From Maribellus comscasis (GTDB lineage: Bacteria; Bacteroidota; Bacteroidia; Bacteroidales; Prolixibacteraceae): 64,000 nucleotides of DNA. The position numbers and the translations under genes are program-made. This document shows positions 18,033 through 27,568 of this stretch, piece after piece. The first letter of the stretch is position 1. Each line of letters starts with the position of its first letter. The DNA is taken from positions 6,956,001-7,020,000 of the forward strand of contig NZ_CP046401.1 of assembly GCF_009762775.1 (NCBI RefSeq). The letters run 5' to 3'. The notes beneath the pieces were generated by a model that ran no database searches, was not told where the DNA came from, and saw only the letters and a list, made by a program, of their open reading frames with translations.

Positions 18033-18105
18033 TCATACAATTGTGTGGCATCTCCCCTAAATTAAGCGGATGTCATAAGGAAAAACCTGCGGAAAGCCCT
18101 GGTAA
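18033..18105. repeat. Diverged copy of the 8.2-kb hairpin repeat
   Basis: The gap between convergent genes shares blocks with 8272-8365: CCTCTGTCAT, then GCATCTCCCCT (ACATCTCCCCT in the other copy), then AAGGxAA and a final GGxxAATTATTTGATTAAA that runs into the tcdA stop. Its hairpins are mostly lost, so it looks like an older copy of the same element. Confidence 0.45.
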
Positions 18106-18816
18106 TTATTTGATTAAATCCAGAATAACAACACTACTGATAAAACAACCAAATACCGGCGGCATATATGAAATTGTTCCAACTGTTGATTTTTTATTTT
18201 GCCCGTCTTCCAATCTCACTGCTTTCTCAGAAATATCTTCAGGAGAGAATACAACCTTCACTCCTTTTTTTATTCCAAGTTTTGAAAGCCGTTTTCGGAG
18301 CATACGCGCTAATTTACAGTTGTATGATTTTGAAATGTCAGCAACCTGTACTTTTTGCGGGTCAGTTTTCCCCCCCGCTCCCATGGAACTAACAACATTC
18401 AACCCAAGTTGAATAGCATTATAAATCAGAAAAACTTTAGGAGAAAGTGTATCAATTGCATCAACAACATAGTCAAAGGATTCACTTTTTAGAAGCTCAG
18501 TGGTTTTTTCCTCCCGGATAAAATCGTTTACCACTTTTAATTTAATATCCGGATTTATATCTCTAAAACGCTCCGCAAGTATTTCAGCTTTAGGCAGGCC
18601 CGTTGTACTTATTAAAGCAGGCAATTGTCTGTTTCTGTTTGACGCCTCAACCACATCTCCGTCAACAATAGTCATTTTACCTATCCCTGCTCTGCAAAGC
18701 TCTTCTGCTGCATAGGCTCCTACTCCTCCCAATCCCACAACCAAAACATTTGAATTCTTCAACACATGAAGCTTCTCCTTGCCAAAAAGTAACTCTGTTC
18801 TTTCCAACCAATCCAT
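18106..18816 (-). CDS. tcdA: tRNA threonylcarbamoyladenosine dehydratase TcdA
   Basis: A 236-residue E1-like (ThiF/MoeB fold) enzyme. The ATP-binding loop is GLGGVGAYAAEEL (28-40), and the conserved DGDVVEASNRNRQLPA block (about 52-67) matches TcdA/CsdL. It dehydrates t6A37 of tRNAs to the cyclic ct6A form using ATP. It is the last gene of an elbB-tatD-tcdA string with 11- and 18-base gaps. The usual partners csdA/csdE are not next to it. Confidence 0.9.
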   Translation of the reverse strand: MDWLERTELLFGKEKLHVLKNSNVLVVGLGGVGAYAAEELCRAGIGKMTIVDGDVVEASNRNRQLPALISTTGLPKAEILAERFRDINPDIKLKVVNDFIREEKTTELLKSESFDYVVDAIDTLSPKVFLIYNAIQLGLNVVSSMGAGGKTDPQKVQVADISKSYNCKLARMLRKRLSKLGIKKGVKVVFSPEDISEKAVRLEDGQNKKSTVGTISYMPPVFGCFISSVVILDLIK

Positions 18817-18827
18817 AAAATGTTAAA

Positions 18828-19514
18828 CTAAAACCGGCTCATTAATTTATTTTCAATTCGGTTAAAATTATCCCAAACGGCCATCGTAATTTCTTCTTCA
18901 GGAATTTTTTTTAATCTGGCGCCTTGTTTGTACATATATTCGACCTCTCCGTCATACTCATCGGTTTCAAAAAATATTTTGTTTAACGGAAGAATTCTAA
19001 AAGATTCAATGGCCTTTGTTCCCGGCAAAAAAAGAAATTCACCAAATGAAAAAAAGAAATTCTGTTTTGCCAGTTGCTGAGTCATTTGGACGCTTCCGTT
19101 ATAACCATGAAAAATCCATGTCATCCCGGGTTCCATCTTTTTATGAATCTCCAAAACTTCATTATATGCTTTTACACAATGAATAATCAGCGGCTTTTGA
19201 TATTCTTCGGCCATAAAAGCCTGTGCTTCAAAAACCCTTTTTTGCTCTTCAAAATTTGTTTCTGATCTTCTATCCAATCCTGTTTCACCAACAAAAATGA
19301 CGTGATCAAATTCAAGCGCCTCCTCAACCTGCACAAGCAGTTGATTATTTTCTTCCGGAGTTTTTATGTGCCACGGGTGAAGTCCGACTGAATAAAAATT
19401 TCTTCCTGAAAAAGCAGCAAATCCCTCGCCCGGAAAAATATTCTGAACTGTTATTGTTTCTTTTTCAGGCCTGAACAAATGTGTGTGAATATCAACATAA
19501 GGTATCGGATTCAT
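18828..19514 (-). CDS. TatD family metal-dependent hydrolase
   Basis: A 228-residue TIM-barrel hydrolase with the TatD metal ligands in order: DIHTH (8-12), the Glu of VGETGLDRR (about 96), the His of IIHCVKA (about 132), FHGYNG (about 155) and the Asp of FETDEYDG (about 202). Family members are 3'-5' DNA/RNA exonucleases or D-aminoacyl-tRNA deacylases. At 228 residues it is shorter than the usual 260. It lies between elbB and tcdA in an apparent operon. Confidence 0.85.
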   Translation of the reverse strand: MNPIPYVDIHTHLFRPEKETITVQNIFPGEGFAAFSGRNFYSVGLHPWHIKTPEENNQLLVQVEEALEFDHVIFVGETGLDRRSETNFEEQKRVFEAQAFMAEEYQKPLIIHCVKAYNEVLEIHKKMEPGMTWIFHGYNGSVQMTQQLAKQNFFFSFGEFLFLPGTKAIESFRILPLNKIFFETDEYDGEVEYMYKQGARLKKIPEEEITMAVWDNFNRIENKLMSRF

Positions 19515-19532
19515 TATATTTTCAAAATAAAT

Positions 19533-20180
19533 CTATAACATCTTCATTATTTGTTTCACTACATTTTCCGCACCTTCGGCAATCTGGACGATAGATGCAT
19601 CAAGCATATAACATGGTGTTGTTACAACTTTATATCTCTCATCAACAACAATTTCACCGTGTGTGGTTTTTACATGCGTGCCTCCAATTTGTTCGATTGC
19701 TTTAAAAGTCCCCTCATCTTCTCCAATGGTAACTTTAACATCACCCAGTACCTTGGTTACCAGAACAGGCGCTATACAAAGCGCACCAATTGGTTTACCG
19801 GCAGCAACCGTATCTTTAATAGCCTTTTCAGCTTCCGGAATTACCGTAAGGTCTGTTCCGTCGAAAGCAAAAGTGCAAAGATTTTTTGCTGCTCCAAATC
19901 CTCCTGGAAACACAATAGCGTCATATTCTGCAGCATTGTATTCTGTCAGGGATTTTATATTTCCACGCGCAATACGTGCTGCCTCAACCATCACATTTCT
20001 AATCTCAGGCATTTCTTCTCCGGTGATGTGATTTACAACATGTGCCTGCTTGATATCGGGTGCAAAACACTGATATGCAGCACCACTTTTTGCAATGGCC
20101 AGTAAAGTTAATGTTGCTTCGTGAATTTCTGCTCCGTCAAAAACACCGTTTCCGGCTAAAACTACTGCTATTTTCTTCAT
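19533..20180 (-). CDS. elbB: Isoprenoid biosynthesis glyoxalase ElbB
   Basis: A 215-residue DJ-1/PfpI-fold protein matching ElbB: MKKIAVVLAGNGVFDGAEIHE at the start, DAIVFPGGFGAAKNL (about 85-99), and the nucleophile elbow with Cys in IGALCIAPV (about 131-139). ElbB has weak glyoxalase III activity in vitro, and its cellular role is unsettled. It heads an elbB-tatD-tcdA operon. The neighbouring upstream metA gene is separated by 83 bases. Confidence 0.9.
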   Translation of the reverse strand: MKKIAVVLAGNGVFDGAEIHEATLTLLAIAKSGAAYQCFAPDIKQAHVVNHITGEEMPEIRNVMVEAARIARGNIKSLTEYNAAEYDAIVFPGGFGAAKNLCTFAFDGTDLTVIPEAEKAIKDTVAAGKPIGALCIAPVLVTKVLGDVKVTIGEDEGTFKAIEQIGGTHVKTTHGEIVVDERYKVVTTPCYMLDASIVQIAEGAENVVKQIMKML

Positions 20181-20263
20181 ATCCGATTACTTTTATTTCT
20201 TATCCAAAATTAAGCTTAAATAGCGAATTATTAAAAAATAGCCGGATACAACTGTATTAATTT

Positions 20264-21181
20264 TTATTGAATTTCCTCCAGGTTATACGGTGTTTCCTGG
20301 TATACGTAATAATTCAGCCAATTGGAAAAAAACAGGTTTGCGGTAGATTGCCAACTCATGATAGGTTTTTCATCGGGATTGTTATTGGGGTAATAATTTT
20401 TCGGAATTTCAATCGGAAGATTTTTGGCTTTATCCCTGTGATATTCTCCATCCAGAGTGTGGCGCGAATATTCTGCGTGTCCTGTGATAAAAAGCTGCCG
20501 GCCATTTTTTGCTTTCACAATGGTTACACCTGCTTCCTCTGAGTAGGCGACAACCTGCAATTCATCCACTTTTTTTATGTCCTCCGCGCGAATTTCTGTA
20601 TGACGGGAATGCGGAATCGAAAAAACATCATCAAATCCTCTAAAAATGGGCAATTTATCGTCAACATGGCGATGTTTAAATACGCCAAACATCTTTTTAT
20701 CAAGAGGGTATTTGGGAACTCCGTAATAGTGGTACAACCCCGCCTGAGCAGCCCAGCATATAAACAAAGTGGACGTTACATTATGTTCCGCCCAATCCAG
20801 AATCTGTTTCATCTCGTCCCAATAGGTAACTTCTTCAAACGGAAGCTGTTCTACTGGAGCACCGGTAATGATCATTCCATCATATTTGTTGCCATTTAAC
20901 GCATCAAAATTTTTGTAAAACGCTTCCATGTGAGAAGAAGGCGTATTTTTAGGTCGATGTCCTTTTATCTTCAAAAAATCGATTTCAATTTGCAGAGGAG
21001 AATTTGACAATAGTCTTAACAAATCGGTTTCGGTTGTAATTTTTAAAGGCATCAAATTAAGAATAATAATTCGCAGCGGACGAATATCCTGATGCGACGC
21101 ACGCGATTCATCCATCACAAAAATATTTTCCTCTTCTAAAATTTTTACGGCCGGTAATCTATCCGGAATGTTTAATGGCAT
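20264..21181 (-). CDS. metA: Homoserine O-acetyltransferase (MetA family)
   Basis: A 305-residue MetA-family acyltransferase: nucleophile Cys142 (FICWAAQAG), and His235 with Glu237 in [10 protein letters not shown]. Position 111 is Glu ([11 protein letters not shown]). In this family a Glu here favours acetyl-CoA, whereas Gly favours succinyl-CoA, so O-acetylhomoserine is the likely product. This agrees with the downstream use of an O-acetylhomoserine sulfhydrylase encoded by the gene before it in the same operon. It is the last gene of the methionine operon. Confidence 0.92.
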   Translation of the reverse strand: MPLNIPDRLPAVKILEEENIFVMDESRASHQDIRPLRIIILNLMPLKITTETDLLRLLSNSPLQIEIDFLKIKGHRPKNTPSSHMEAFYKNFDALNGNKYDGMIITGAPVEQLPFEEVTYWDEMKQILDWAEHNVTSTLFICWAAQAGLYHYYGVPKYPLDKKMFGVFKHRHVDDKLPIFRGFDDVFSIPHSRHTEIRAEDIKKVDELQVVAYSEEAGVTIVKAKNGRQLFITGHAEYSRHTLDGEYHRDKAKNLPIEIPKNYYPNNNPDEKPIMSWQSTANLFFSNWLNYYVYQETPYNLEEIQ

Positions 21182-21199
21182 TTTATTTAAAATTTAGCT

Positions 21200-21320
21200 C
21201 CCTCTAAATCTCCCCCCAAAGGGGGAGAAATTAAAGAAAGCGATTAAAATTATTAAGATCTAAAATATCCAACAAATAACTCGGTCTGTTATAATTCCTC
21301 CCATTCGGGGAGGTTGGAGG
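21200..21320. repeat. GC-rich hairpin pair between metY and metA
   Basis: The 145-base gap contains TCTCCCCC/GGGGGAGA (21209-21228) and CCTCCC/GGGAGG (21297-21313), with outer C-rich and G-rich flanks (CTCCCTCTAAATC; GGTTGGAGGGGATC) that are roughly inverse to each other. This looks like a small interspersed palindromic element of the kind common in Bacteroidota. It could lower expression of metA relative to metY. Confidence 0.5.
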
Positions 21321-21326
21321 GGATCT

Positions 21327-22634
<1,308 letters not shown>

Positions 22635-22661
22635 TTATCGTTTTTTTTGAGTTGAAGAAAC

Positions 22662-23981
22662 TTATTTTGTAAAAAATGCGTTATAAATCTCACGCACACT
22701 TTTTTCTTTGTCTGAGCTTTTTACTACCAGGTAGCTTACCAAATCGGAAGCACCCGATCCGCTTAAAACCACATTTATTTTATGTTGAGCCACCGCATTA
22801 AAAATCCGGGCTGAAACTCCGTAATTCTGCTGCATGCCGTGCCCTATTATCCCAATCAATGAAACATCTTTTACCAGGGTAGTTTCCTGAACAGAATTAA
22901 AACCAAGATGTTCAATCAGCGAAAGGGCTTTTTCCCCGGTTTTTCTTTCCAGTATTAAATTGATTGAAATTTGAGAGGTAATCACCGATTTGATATTAAT
23001 ACCTGCTTCATTCAGGCAGGTGGTAACTTTTGCCAGAATCCCGGGTTTTAATCCTACACCGGGACCATCAAGTTTTAGCAGAGAAATATCATCGGTACAA
23101 GCCACACTCTTTACTATTTTATCATCAACAAAGGTTTCTGTATTAATTTTTGTTTCCACCCAAGCTTCGTCGGAAGAAGAATTCAAGACATAAATGGGAA
23201 TACGCAAATCTTCCAACGGTTCAACAGTACGCGGATGAAAAGAATAATGTTGAAAATAAGCCAGTTCACTGGCTTCAGAGTATGTCAACCGGCCAATTTT
23301 AGGCGGGTTCGGCACAATATTCGGATCGGCTTTCTGAAAATCATTGTCCAAACTCCATAACTCCAGCTTTTCAACACCCAAATAGGCAGTTAAAAATGCT
23401 GCTGTGTAATCTGCGGCAGTTTTGCCTGTTCTTGCAGTTTTACCATTTTCAGTTATTCCGTAAGAACCGGGAATTACATATACTCCATCCTGCAAATTAA
23501 GAAAGAATGGTCTATCGACAGAAATAAAAGTTGCATTTCCAAAATCAGGTGAAGTTAACAACGCTATTTCTTCGGGATAAACGACTTTAACTTCTTTCCA
23601 TTGGTTTTGGAGAATCTCCACCGACAATTTTTCTGCATAACTAATTACCTGATCTTTTAACGCTCTTGAGTAGTCGCCAATCAAAGCAATCCCTTTCAAA
23701 AGACTAAGCAATTGCTCCGAAAGGTTTTTATATCCGGCAGACGGTTCTGAATTCAGACGCGAAGAATATACCTGATTTAGATAAGTGATTATGCCGGAGG
23801 TATCCAACTCCCGGGTAAAAACACTTTCAATGTTTCCTCTCACAAACTGCAGTAACTCAGGAATTGCAGAAACAACAACCAGTTTTACTCCTCCTGAACG
23901 ACCAAGATAAGCAGACAAGTTATTTACAGATTGTATATCACCTATATTACTACCACCCAACCGAATAACGCGATTCGACAT
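22662..23981 (-). CDS. Aspartate kinase-like protein with two ACT domains and a diverged active site
   Basis: A 439-residue protein with an amino-acid-kinase fold (1-275) and two ACT domains (about 298-360 and 370-439). The overall match to monofunctional aspartokinases is clear: DYTAAFLTAYLG (191-202), KADPNIVPNPPKIGRLTYSEASELAYFQHYSFHPRTVEP in pieces over 218-255. However, the usual KFGGSS start is RLGGSN (Lys to Arg at 7), and the GRGGSD motif is GKTAAD (186-191). It may still phosphorylate aspartate at the head of the Met/Thr/Lys branch, or be a regulatory variant. First gene of the methionine operon, behind a Met-rich leader peptide. Confidence 0.8.
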   Translation of the reverse strand: MSNRVIRLGGSNIGDIQSVNNLSAYLGRSGGVKLVVVSAIPELLQFVRGNIESVFTRELDTSGIITYLNQVYSSRLNSEPSAGYKNLSEQLLSLLKGIALIGDYSRALKDQVISYAEKLSVEILQNQWKEVKVVYPEEIALLTSPDFGNATFISVDRPFFLNLQDGVYVIPGSYGITENGKTARTGKTAADYTAAFLTAYLGVEKLELWSLDNDFQKADPNIVPNPPKIGRLTYSEASELAYFQHYSFHPRTVEPLEDLRIPIYVLNSSSDEAWVETKINTETFVDDKIVKSVACTDDISLLKLDGPGVGLKPGILAKVTTCLNEAGINIKSVITSQISINLILERKTGEKALSLIEHLGFNSVQETTLVKDVSLIGIIGHGMQQNYGVSARIFNAVAQHKINVVLSGSGASDLVSYLVVKSSDKEKSVREIYNAFFTK

Positions 23982-24033
23982 GATAAAAATTTTAAAAAAT
24001 TAATAATTGATTTAAAACGCTCAGAATAAATAT

Positions 24034-24072
24034 GCCTTCAGTCAATGTTCTGTTCTGCCACCGAATGAAGGC
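24034..24072 (-). promoter_or_regulatory. Leader hairpin after the methionine leader peptide
   Basis: A 7-base perfect stem (GCCTTCA/TGAAGGC) encloses a 25-base loop. The first base of the 5' arm is the last base of the leader-peptide stop codon, so a ribosome at the end of the peptide would block the stem. No T-run follows, so it is not a classical terminator. It may be one of two alternative folds. Inference. Confidence 0.45.
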
Positions 24073-24167
24073 TAGCGCATACACATAGAAAACGACGACA
24101 TAATGAATCCGCAAAAACCTCTCTTCAAAGTTTTAACGAAATTGTTATTTTCTAACATCATATTCAT
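24072..24167 (-). CDS. Met-rich leader peptide of the methionine operon (31 aa)
   Basis: A 32-codon frame that starts about 16 bases after the predicted transcription start and ends 90 bases before the aspartokinase-like gene. Six of its 31 residues are Met, in two clusters: MNMM at the N terminus and MSSFSMCMR at the C terminus, with two Cys. Methionine is the end product of the operon, so ribosome stalling at Met codons when charged tRNA-Met is scarce would report methionine supply. The middle is basic (VKTLKRGFCGF). A purine-rich GACAGGAAA sits before the ATG. Transcription attenuation is inferred; no terminator with a T-run is obvious. Confidence 0.65.
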   Translation of the reverse strand: MNMMLENNNFVKTLKRGFCGFIMSSFSMCMR

Positions 24168-24189
24168 TTTCCTGTCGATTTGTTTGAGG

Positions 24190-24220
24190 CAAATATAAAT
24201 CGATTTTTTGAAACACCAAA
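24190..24220 (-). promoter_or_regulatory. Promoter of the methionine operon
   Basis: Minus strand: TTTG (24220-24217), exactly 19 bases, then TATATTTG (24197-24190). This is a full match to the Bacteroidota consensus TTTG-N19-TAnnTTTG. Transcription would begin near 24183, just ahead of the leader peptide. Confidence 0.75.
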
Positions 24221-24477
24221 TTTATTTAGAATCAGTTTAGATAGAATTAATATATGGATAATTAGCCTGCTCTATAAGTCCCAATTTTAAAATTAGGGGG
24301 TGTTTGAATAAGTTGCTCCAGGTAAAATAATTTTAACCATTTCAATTGAAAATTATAACCGTAGCCAAAGAAGATTCTGCAAACGAAGATAGCGTACCAA
24401 AGCAAAGTTGCTTTAGTTCTAGATCTTCCTGCTTAATTTATATCATTGATATTTATGGCGAAAAATAATTTATACAT
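24221..24477. other. Divergent intergenic stretch, nothing further seen
   Basis: About 260 bases of AT-rich DNA between the methionine promoter (leftward) and the LytTR gene promoter (rightward). No open frame, strong hairpin or repeat was recognised. Confidence 0.5.
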
Positions 24478-24485
24478 TACTTTTG
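24478..24485 (+). promoter_or_regulatory. -7 box of the LytTR regulator gene
   Basis: TACTTTTG matches TAnnTTTG fully, 19 bases before the GTG start, which would give a very short leader. No clear -33 TTTG is at the expected distance; TTTA at 24452-24455 is the nearest. Confidence 0.45.
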
Positions 24486-24504
24486 AAAAAATTGACTGTA
24501 AAAC

Positions 24505-25341
24505 GTGAAACTGCAAACGCTGTTAAATAAAGAATTTACGCTTCTCGATAAAAAATATGACAGGTATTTTCTTATTGTAACCATCCTCATATTTAGCATT
24601 CTGTTTCTGAATATTTTTGAACCTTTTAACATAAACCGCTGGTATTCCGACTCCCGGATTATCAGCTTCCTGCGTCTTTCGAGTTATGGTGTTGTGGTGG
24701 CTCTTGTTTATCTTTTCACCCAGTTTCCTCTTCGTAAAATTTTCCGGCAAAACACGTTTCAAATCAAAAGTTTTATACTGTGGTTTGTGATTGAAATCGT
24801 AATAATAAGCCTGGTTTATATTTTTCTTTATGGCAATCCCCTGGGAAATTTTATCAACGACTTTATTTTTTCGCTAAAGTATACTGTACTTGGTATTTGT
24901 CTTCCGTACTCATTTTCAATTCTGATCATCTATTACCAAAAACACCGCACAGAAATAAAAACGCTTCAACAAAAAATATCCCGTCCTTCAAATTCGCAAT
25001 TACTTGGTTTTAAAGACGAGCGGAACAAGGTAAAATTTTCTGTCAGGCAGTCGGATGTATTATACATAGAATCAACCGACAATTATGTTTCAGTTTATTA
25101 TTCTGCTGAAAACAAAGTCCAACGGAAGCTTTTAAGAAATACCTTAAAAAACCTTGAAAATATGTTTGAAGATTCTACGATAGTCAGATGCCACCGATCG
25201 TTTATGATAAACCGGGAAAAAATTGAAATGATTCAAAACGAAGGGAAAAAACTATCTGTAAAACTCGCACATATCGAAAAAATCATCCCCGTATCCGGAA
25301 AATTTATCCCACATTTTTCTGAATATCTCCCGGAAAAATAG
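24505..25341 (+). CDS. Membrane-bound LytTR-family transcriptional regulator
   Basis: A 278-residue protein with four membrane helices (about 22-39, 50-68, 84-105, 120-145) and a cytoplasmic LytTR DNA-binding domain (about 172-275; VLYIESTDNYVSVYY, RCHRSFMIN). It begins with GTG; an in-frame stop lies two codons before, so no upstream start is possible. LytTR proteins usually carry a receiver domain; this type has a membrane sensor instead and needs no kinase. The target is not known. The divergent position next to the methionine promoter is not proof of a link. Confidence 0.88.
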   Translation: MKLQTLLNKEFTLLDKKYDRYFLIVTILIFSILFLNIFEPFNINRWYSDSRIISFLRLSSYGVVVALVYLFTQFPLRKIFRQNTFQIKSFILWFVIEIVIISLVYIFLYGNPLGNFINDFIFSLKYTVLGICLPYSFSILIIYYQKHRTEIKTLQQKISRPSNSQLLGFKDERNKVKFSVRQSDVLYIESTDNYVSVYYSAENKVQRKLLRNTLKNLENMFEDSTIVRCHRSFMINREKIEMIQNEGKKLSVKLAHIEKIIPVSGKFIPHFSEYLPEK

Positions 25342-25436
25342 ATCTTTAACCCCAAATACGCCGAAATAGCCCATTTTTTTTGTACTCTCTCTTTTTCAAC
25401 TCAAATTTGAACATGTTCAATTAAAAATTTCAAATA

Positions 25437-25808
25437 ATGAAAAAACTAATTATTCTTACACTGGTAGCCATTTTTATGTTCGGAACGGCTCAAACAATTG
25501 GCGCAAAAAGTAATAAAACCATTGTTGGTGAGTGGAAATTTAATAGTCCGAGCGCGCCTTATGGCTACGACAAAGGTTCCATAATCATTTCGGAAAAAGA
25601 CGGAAATCTTGCCGGTGAAATAAAATTTGCCGATGGTTACAAAATGGATTTAAAAAAGGTAAATTTTGAGGAAAATACATTTACCTGTAGTTTATATGTA
25701 GATTATGAACTCGTTGAAATTAAGGCCGAAATAAAGGGAACAAAAATGAGCGGAAATGCCAACTCGTCAGGGGGAAAAATGCCGTTCACTGCCGACAAGA
25801 CAAAATAG
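25437..25808 (+). CDS. Small secreted protein of unknown function
   Basis: A 123-residue protein with a signal peptide (1-23, ending TIGAK). The mature part is a single beta-rich domain opening with VGEWKFN, with alternating short strands and many Lys, Glu and Gly. It resembles small lipocalin-like or calycin domains common in Bacteroidota. It is followed by a GC-rich hairpin with T-run. No function can be assigned. Confidence 0.65.
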   Translation: MKKLIILTLVAIFMFGTAQTIGAKSNKTIVGEWKFNSPSAPYGYDKGSIIISEKDGNLAGEIKFADGYKMDLKKVNFEENTFTCSLYVDYELVEIKAEIKGTKMSGNANSSGGKMPFTADKTK

Positions 25809-25828
25809 CAGATTTGAATTTTTAAGAG

Positions 25829-25860
25829 AAGCTGCCGATTCCAACGGCGGCTTTTCTTTT
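25829..25860. terminator. Terminator hairpin
   Basis: AAGCTGCCG / CGGCGGCTT with a 7-base loop (one G-T pair), followed by TTCTTTT. It lies between the 3' ends of the small secreted protein (+) and the M28 peptidase (-). Confidence 0.75.
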
Positions 25861-25862
25861 GT

Positions 25863-27233
25863 TTACAAATCAAATTTGTCTATTAAATAGATAAAAGAAG
25901 CGATTGCTGCACTTCCCATCTGGAACTCCCTGAAATTAACCTGTTCAAAGGTGTCGTTTCCACAATGGTGCATATCGAAGTACCGTTGCATTTCGGGAAT
26001 ATAAGAAGAGAGTGGCGTTCCGAACTGCCCGAGCGGACTAATATCCACTCCTCCCCCGCCCTGTGTAAAGCGGGTAATTCCGTAAGGTGCAAAATATTCT
26101 TTTAGCTCCAGTATTTTTTCAAGTCGTTCAGCCGGCGCAGAAACACCAAAACCAAGTGGCTGAAATGCTCCGCGATCAGCTTCCAGCGCGAAATAGTGAT
26201 TCTCATTTTTTAATTCTGCCTGCCGGGCATATTCTTGTCCTCCACGTTGTGCAATTTCCTCATCCATAAACATTACAGCCCGGATTGTTCTTTTGGGGCG
26301 AATATTTAATTCCTTCATTATCCGCAACATTTCGATACTTTGCATACAACCTGCTCCATCATCGTGAGCTCCCTCTCCGGGTTCCCAGGCATCGATATGG
26401 CCTCCGACAGTTATTATCTCGTCCGGGTATTCAGAACCACTGATCTCCCCAATCACATTATATGAAATTGTTTCGGGAAGTGTTTCACAATAGTTTTCAA
26501 AATGGAACTTTAAATCGGGTTCCTTTTTCAGCCACGAACTTAACAGCTCTGCTCCGTTGGTACTAATGGCAACAGCAGGAATTTTCCGACCGCCTTCATC
26601 GTATCGCATAACTCCCGTATGTGGAAAATCGTCAAGCGAATTGGTTAATGAACGAACAAGCGCCCCAACAGCACCGTATTTCGCTGCTTCGGCAGCACCT
26701 TGTGTGCGTTGATTTCCAGCTCCTCCATAAGCCCCAAAAGTATTTATCATTGTCGGATCCATTGGTCGATTAAAAAAGACTATCTTCCCCTTTACTTTCT
26801 CAACGCCCAGTTTTTCCAATTCTTCAAAACTATGAACTTCAACAATCGAAGCGGTTAATCCCTTTTTTCCCGTTCCAACCGACATTCCCAAAGAAATTAC
26901 AGGAACCTCTTTTTTCCCGTTTCTTTTTGAGAGAATAAAAGCTTTTTCCGCATCGCCTCTTATCCAATGCGGCACTTGTACCTCTTGTTTAAAAACCGTA
27001 TCGAGTTGCATGGCTTTCATCAGTTTAAAGGTATATTCTACTGCTCCGGCCACTTCTTCCGACCCTGTGATTCGCCCGGGGTAGTTTTTACATAAATACT
27101 CCAAATTTCGGTACGAAGTGTAATCCGTAAGTGCTTCATCAAAAATTGATTGAATAACTTTATCTTCACTTGTCTGCGCATTTCCCTGAAATAACAAACC
27201 AAAAGCAAAAAGCAACGTAAATATCCGGTTCAT
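25863..27233 (-). CDS. Secreted M28-family metallopeptidase with PA domain
   Basis: The start at 27233 gives a clean signal peptide (MNRIFTLLFA, ending GNAQ) and 456 residues; an earlier in-frame Met adds 6 residues. A PA insert spans about 125-235, and the zinc peptidase core follows: His279 in TVGGHIDAW, Asp291 in HDDGAG, Glu325/326 in MDEE, then Asp354 region (ALEADRG) and a late His (MHHCGND). The family contains di-zinc aminopeptidases and carboxypeptidases. It should act in the periplasm or outside, freeing amino acids from peptides. Confidence 0.9.
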   Translation of the reverse strand: MNRIFTLLFAFGLLFQGNAQTSEDKVIQSIFDEALTDYTSYRNLEYLCKNYPGRITGSEEVAGAVEYTFKLMKAMQLDTVFKQEVQVPHWIRGDAEKAFILSKRNGKKEVPVISLGMSVGTGKKGLTASIVEVHSFEELEKLGVEKVKGKIVFFNRPMDPTMINTFGAYGGAGNQRTQGAAEAAKYGAVGALVRSLTNSLDDFPHTGVMRYDEGGRKIPAVAISTNGAELLSSWLKKEPDLKFHFENYCETLPETISYNVIGEISGSEYPDEIITVGGHIDAWEPGEGAHDDGAGCMQSIEMLRIMKELNIRPKRTIRAVMFMDEEIAQRGGQEYARQAELKNENHYFALEADRGAFQPLGFGVSAPAERLEKILELKEYFAPYGITRFTQGGGGVDISPLGQFGTPLSSYIPEMQRYFDMHHCGNDTFEQVNFREFQMGSAAIASFIYLIDKFDL

Positions 27234-27532
27234 AATTTTTAGTTTATACAATGAATGTACAAACTAATTTATTGTAAGTAAGCTCTTATCAGGTTCTTTT
27301 TGAAAACGATTAAAAGTTTCTTAATAAAACGTTATCAGGGATACAGCATTTCTTTTCACCTTGTTTTATGAATATTATGTTCCAAGTTTTGTTTTATAAA
27401 TTTAGATCCCTGTAATGAATTTATGTTTTTAACTTTTAAACCTTTTATGAACAATATTCGATTTCAAAGGTTAAAATTGCGAAGTTTTCAATTGAAATCT
27501 ATACGATGATTTTAGTTTTATTTAAACTCAAT
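27234..27532. other. Divergent intergenic stretch between peptidase and fabI
   Basis: About 300 bases, AT-rich. A loose inverted pair ATCAGGGAT/ATCCCTGT is present (about 27339 and 27405). No gene was recognised; the fabI promoter lies at its right end. Confidence 0.4.
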
Positions 27533-27540
27533 TAACTTTG
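27533..27540 (+). promoter_or_regulatory. -7 box of fabI
   Basis: TAACTTTG matches TAnnTTTG fully and is 28 bases before the fabI ATG. The region 19 bases upstream is T-rich (TTTTAG) rather than a perfect TTTG. Confidence 0.5.
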
Positions 27541-27568
27541 CACATCAAATATTTCATAAAAACATATT

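Noticed and set aside
19551..20105. Long plus-strand frame of 184 codons opposite elbB
   Set aside because: The opposite strand has an intact, clearly recognisable ElbB; the antisense frame has no domain, start context or homology pattern.
24034..24183. SAM riboswitch in the methionine leader
   Set aside because: GAAGAGAGG briefly resembles the SAM-I core, but the other conserved blocks are missing and the stretch is an open, Met-rich frame; the leader peptide explains it better.
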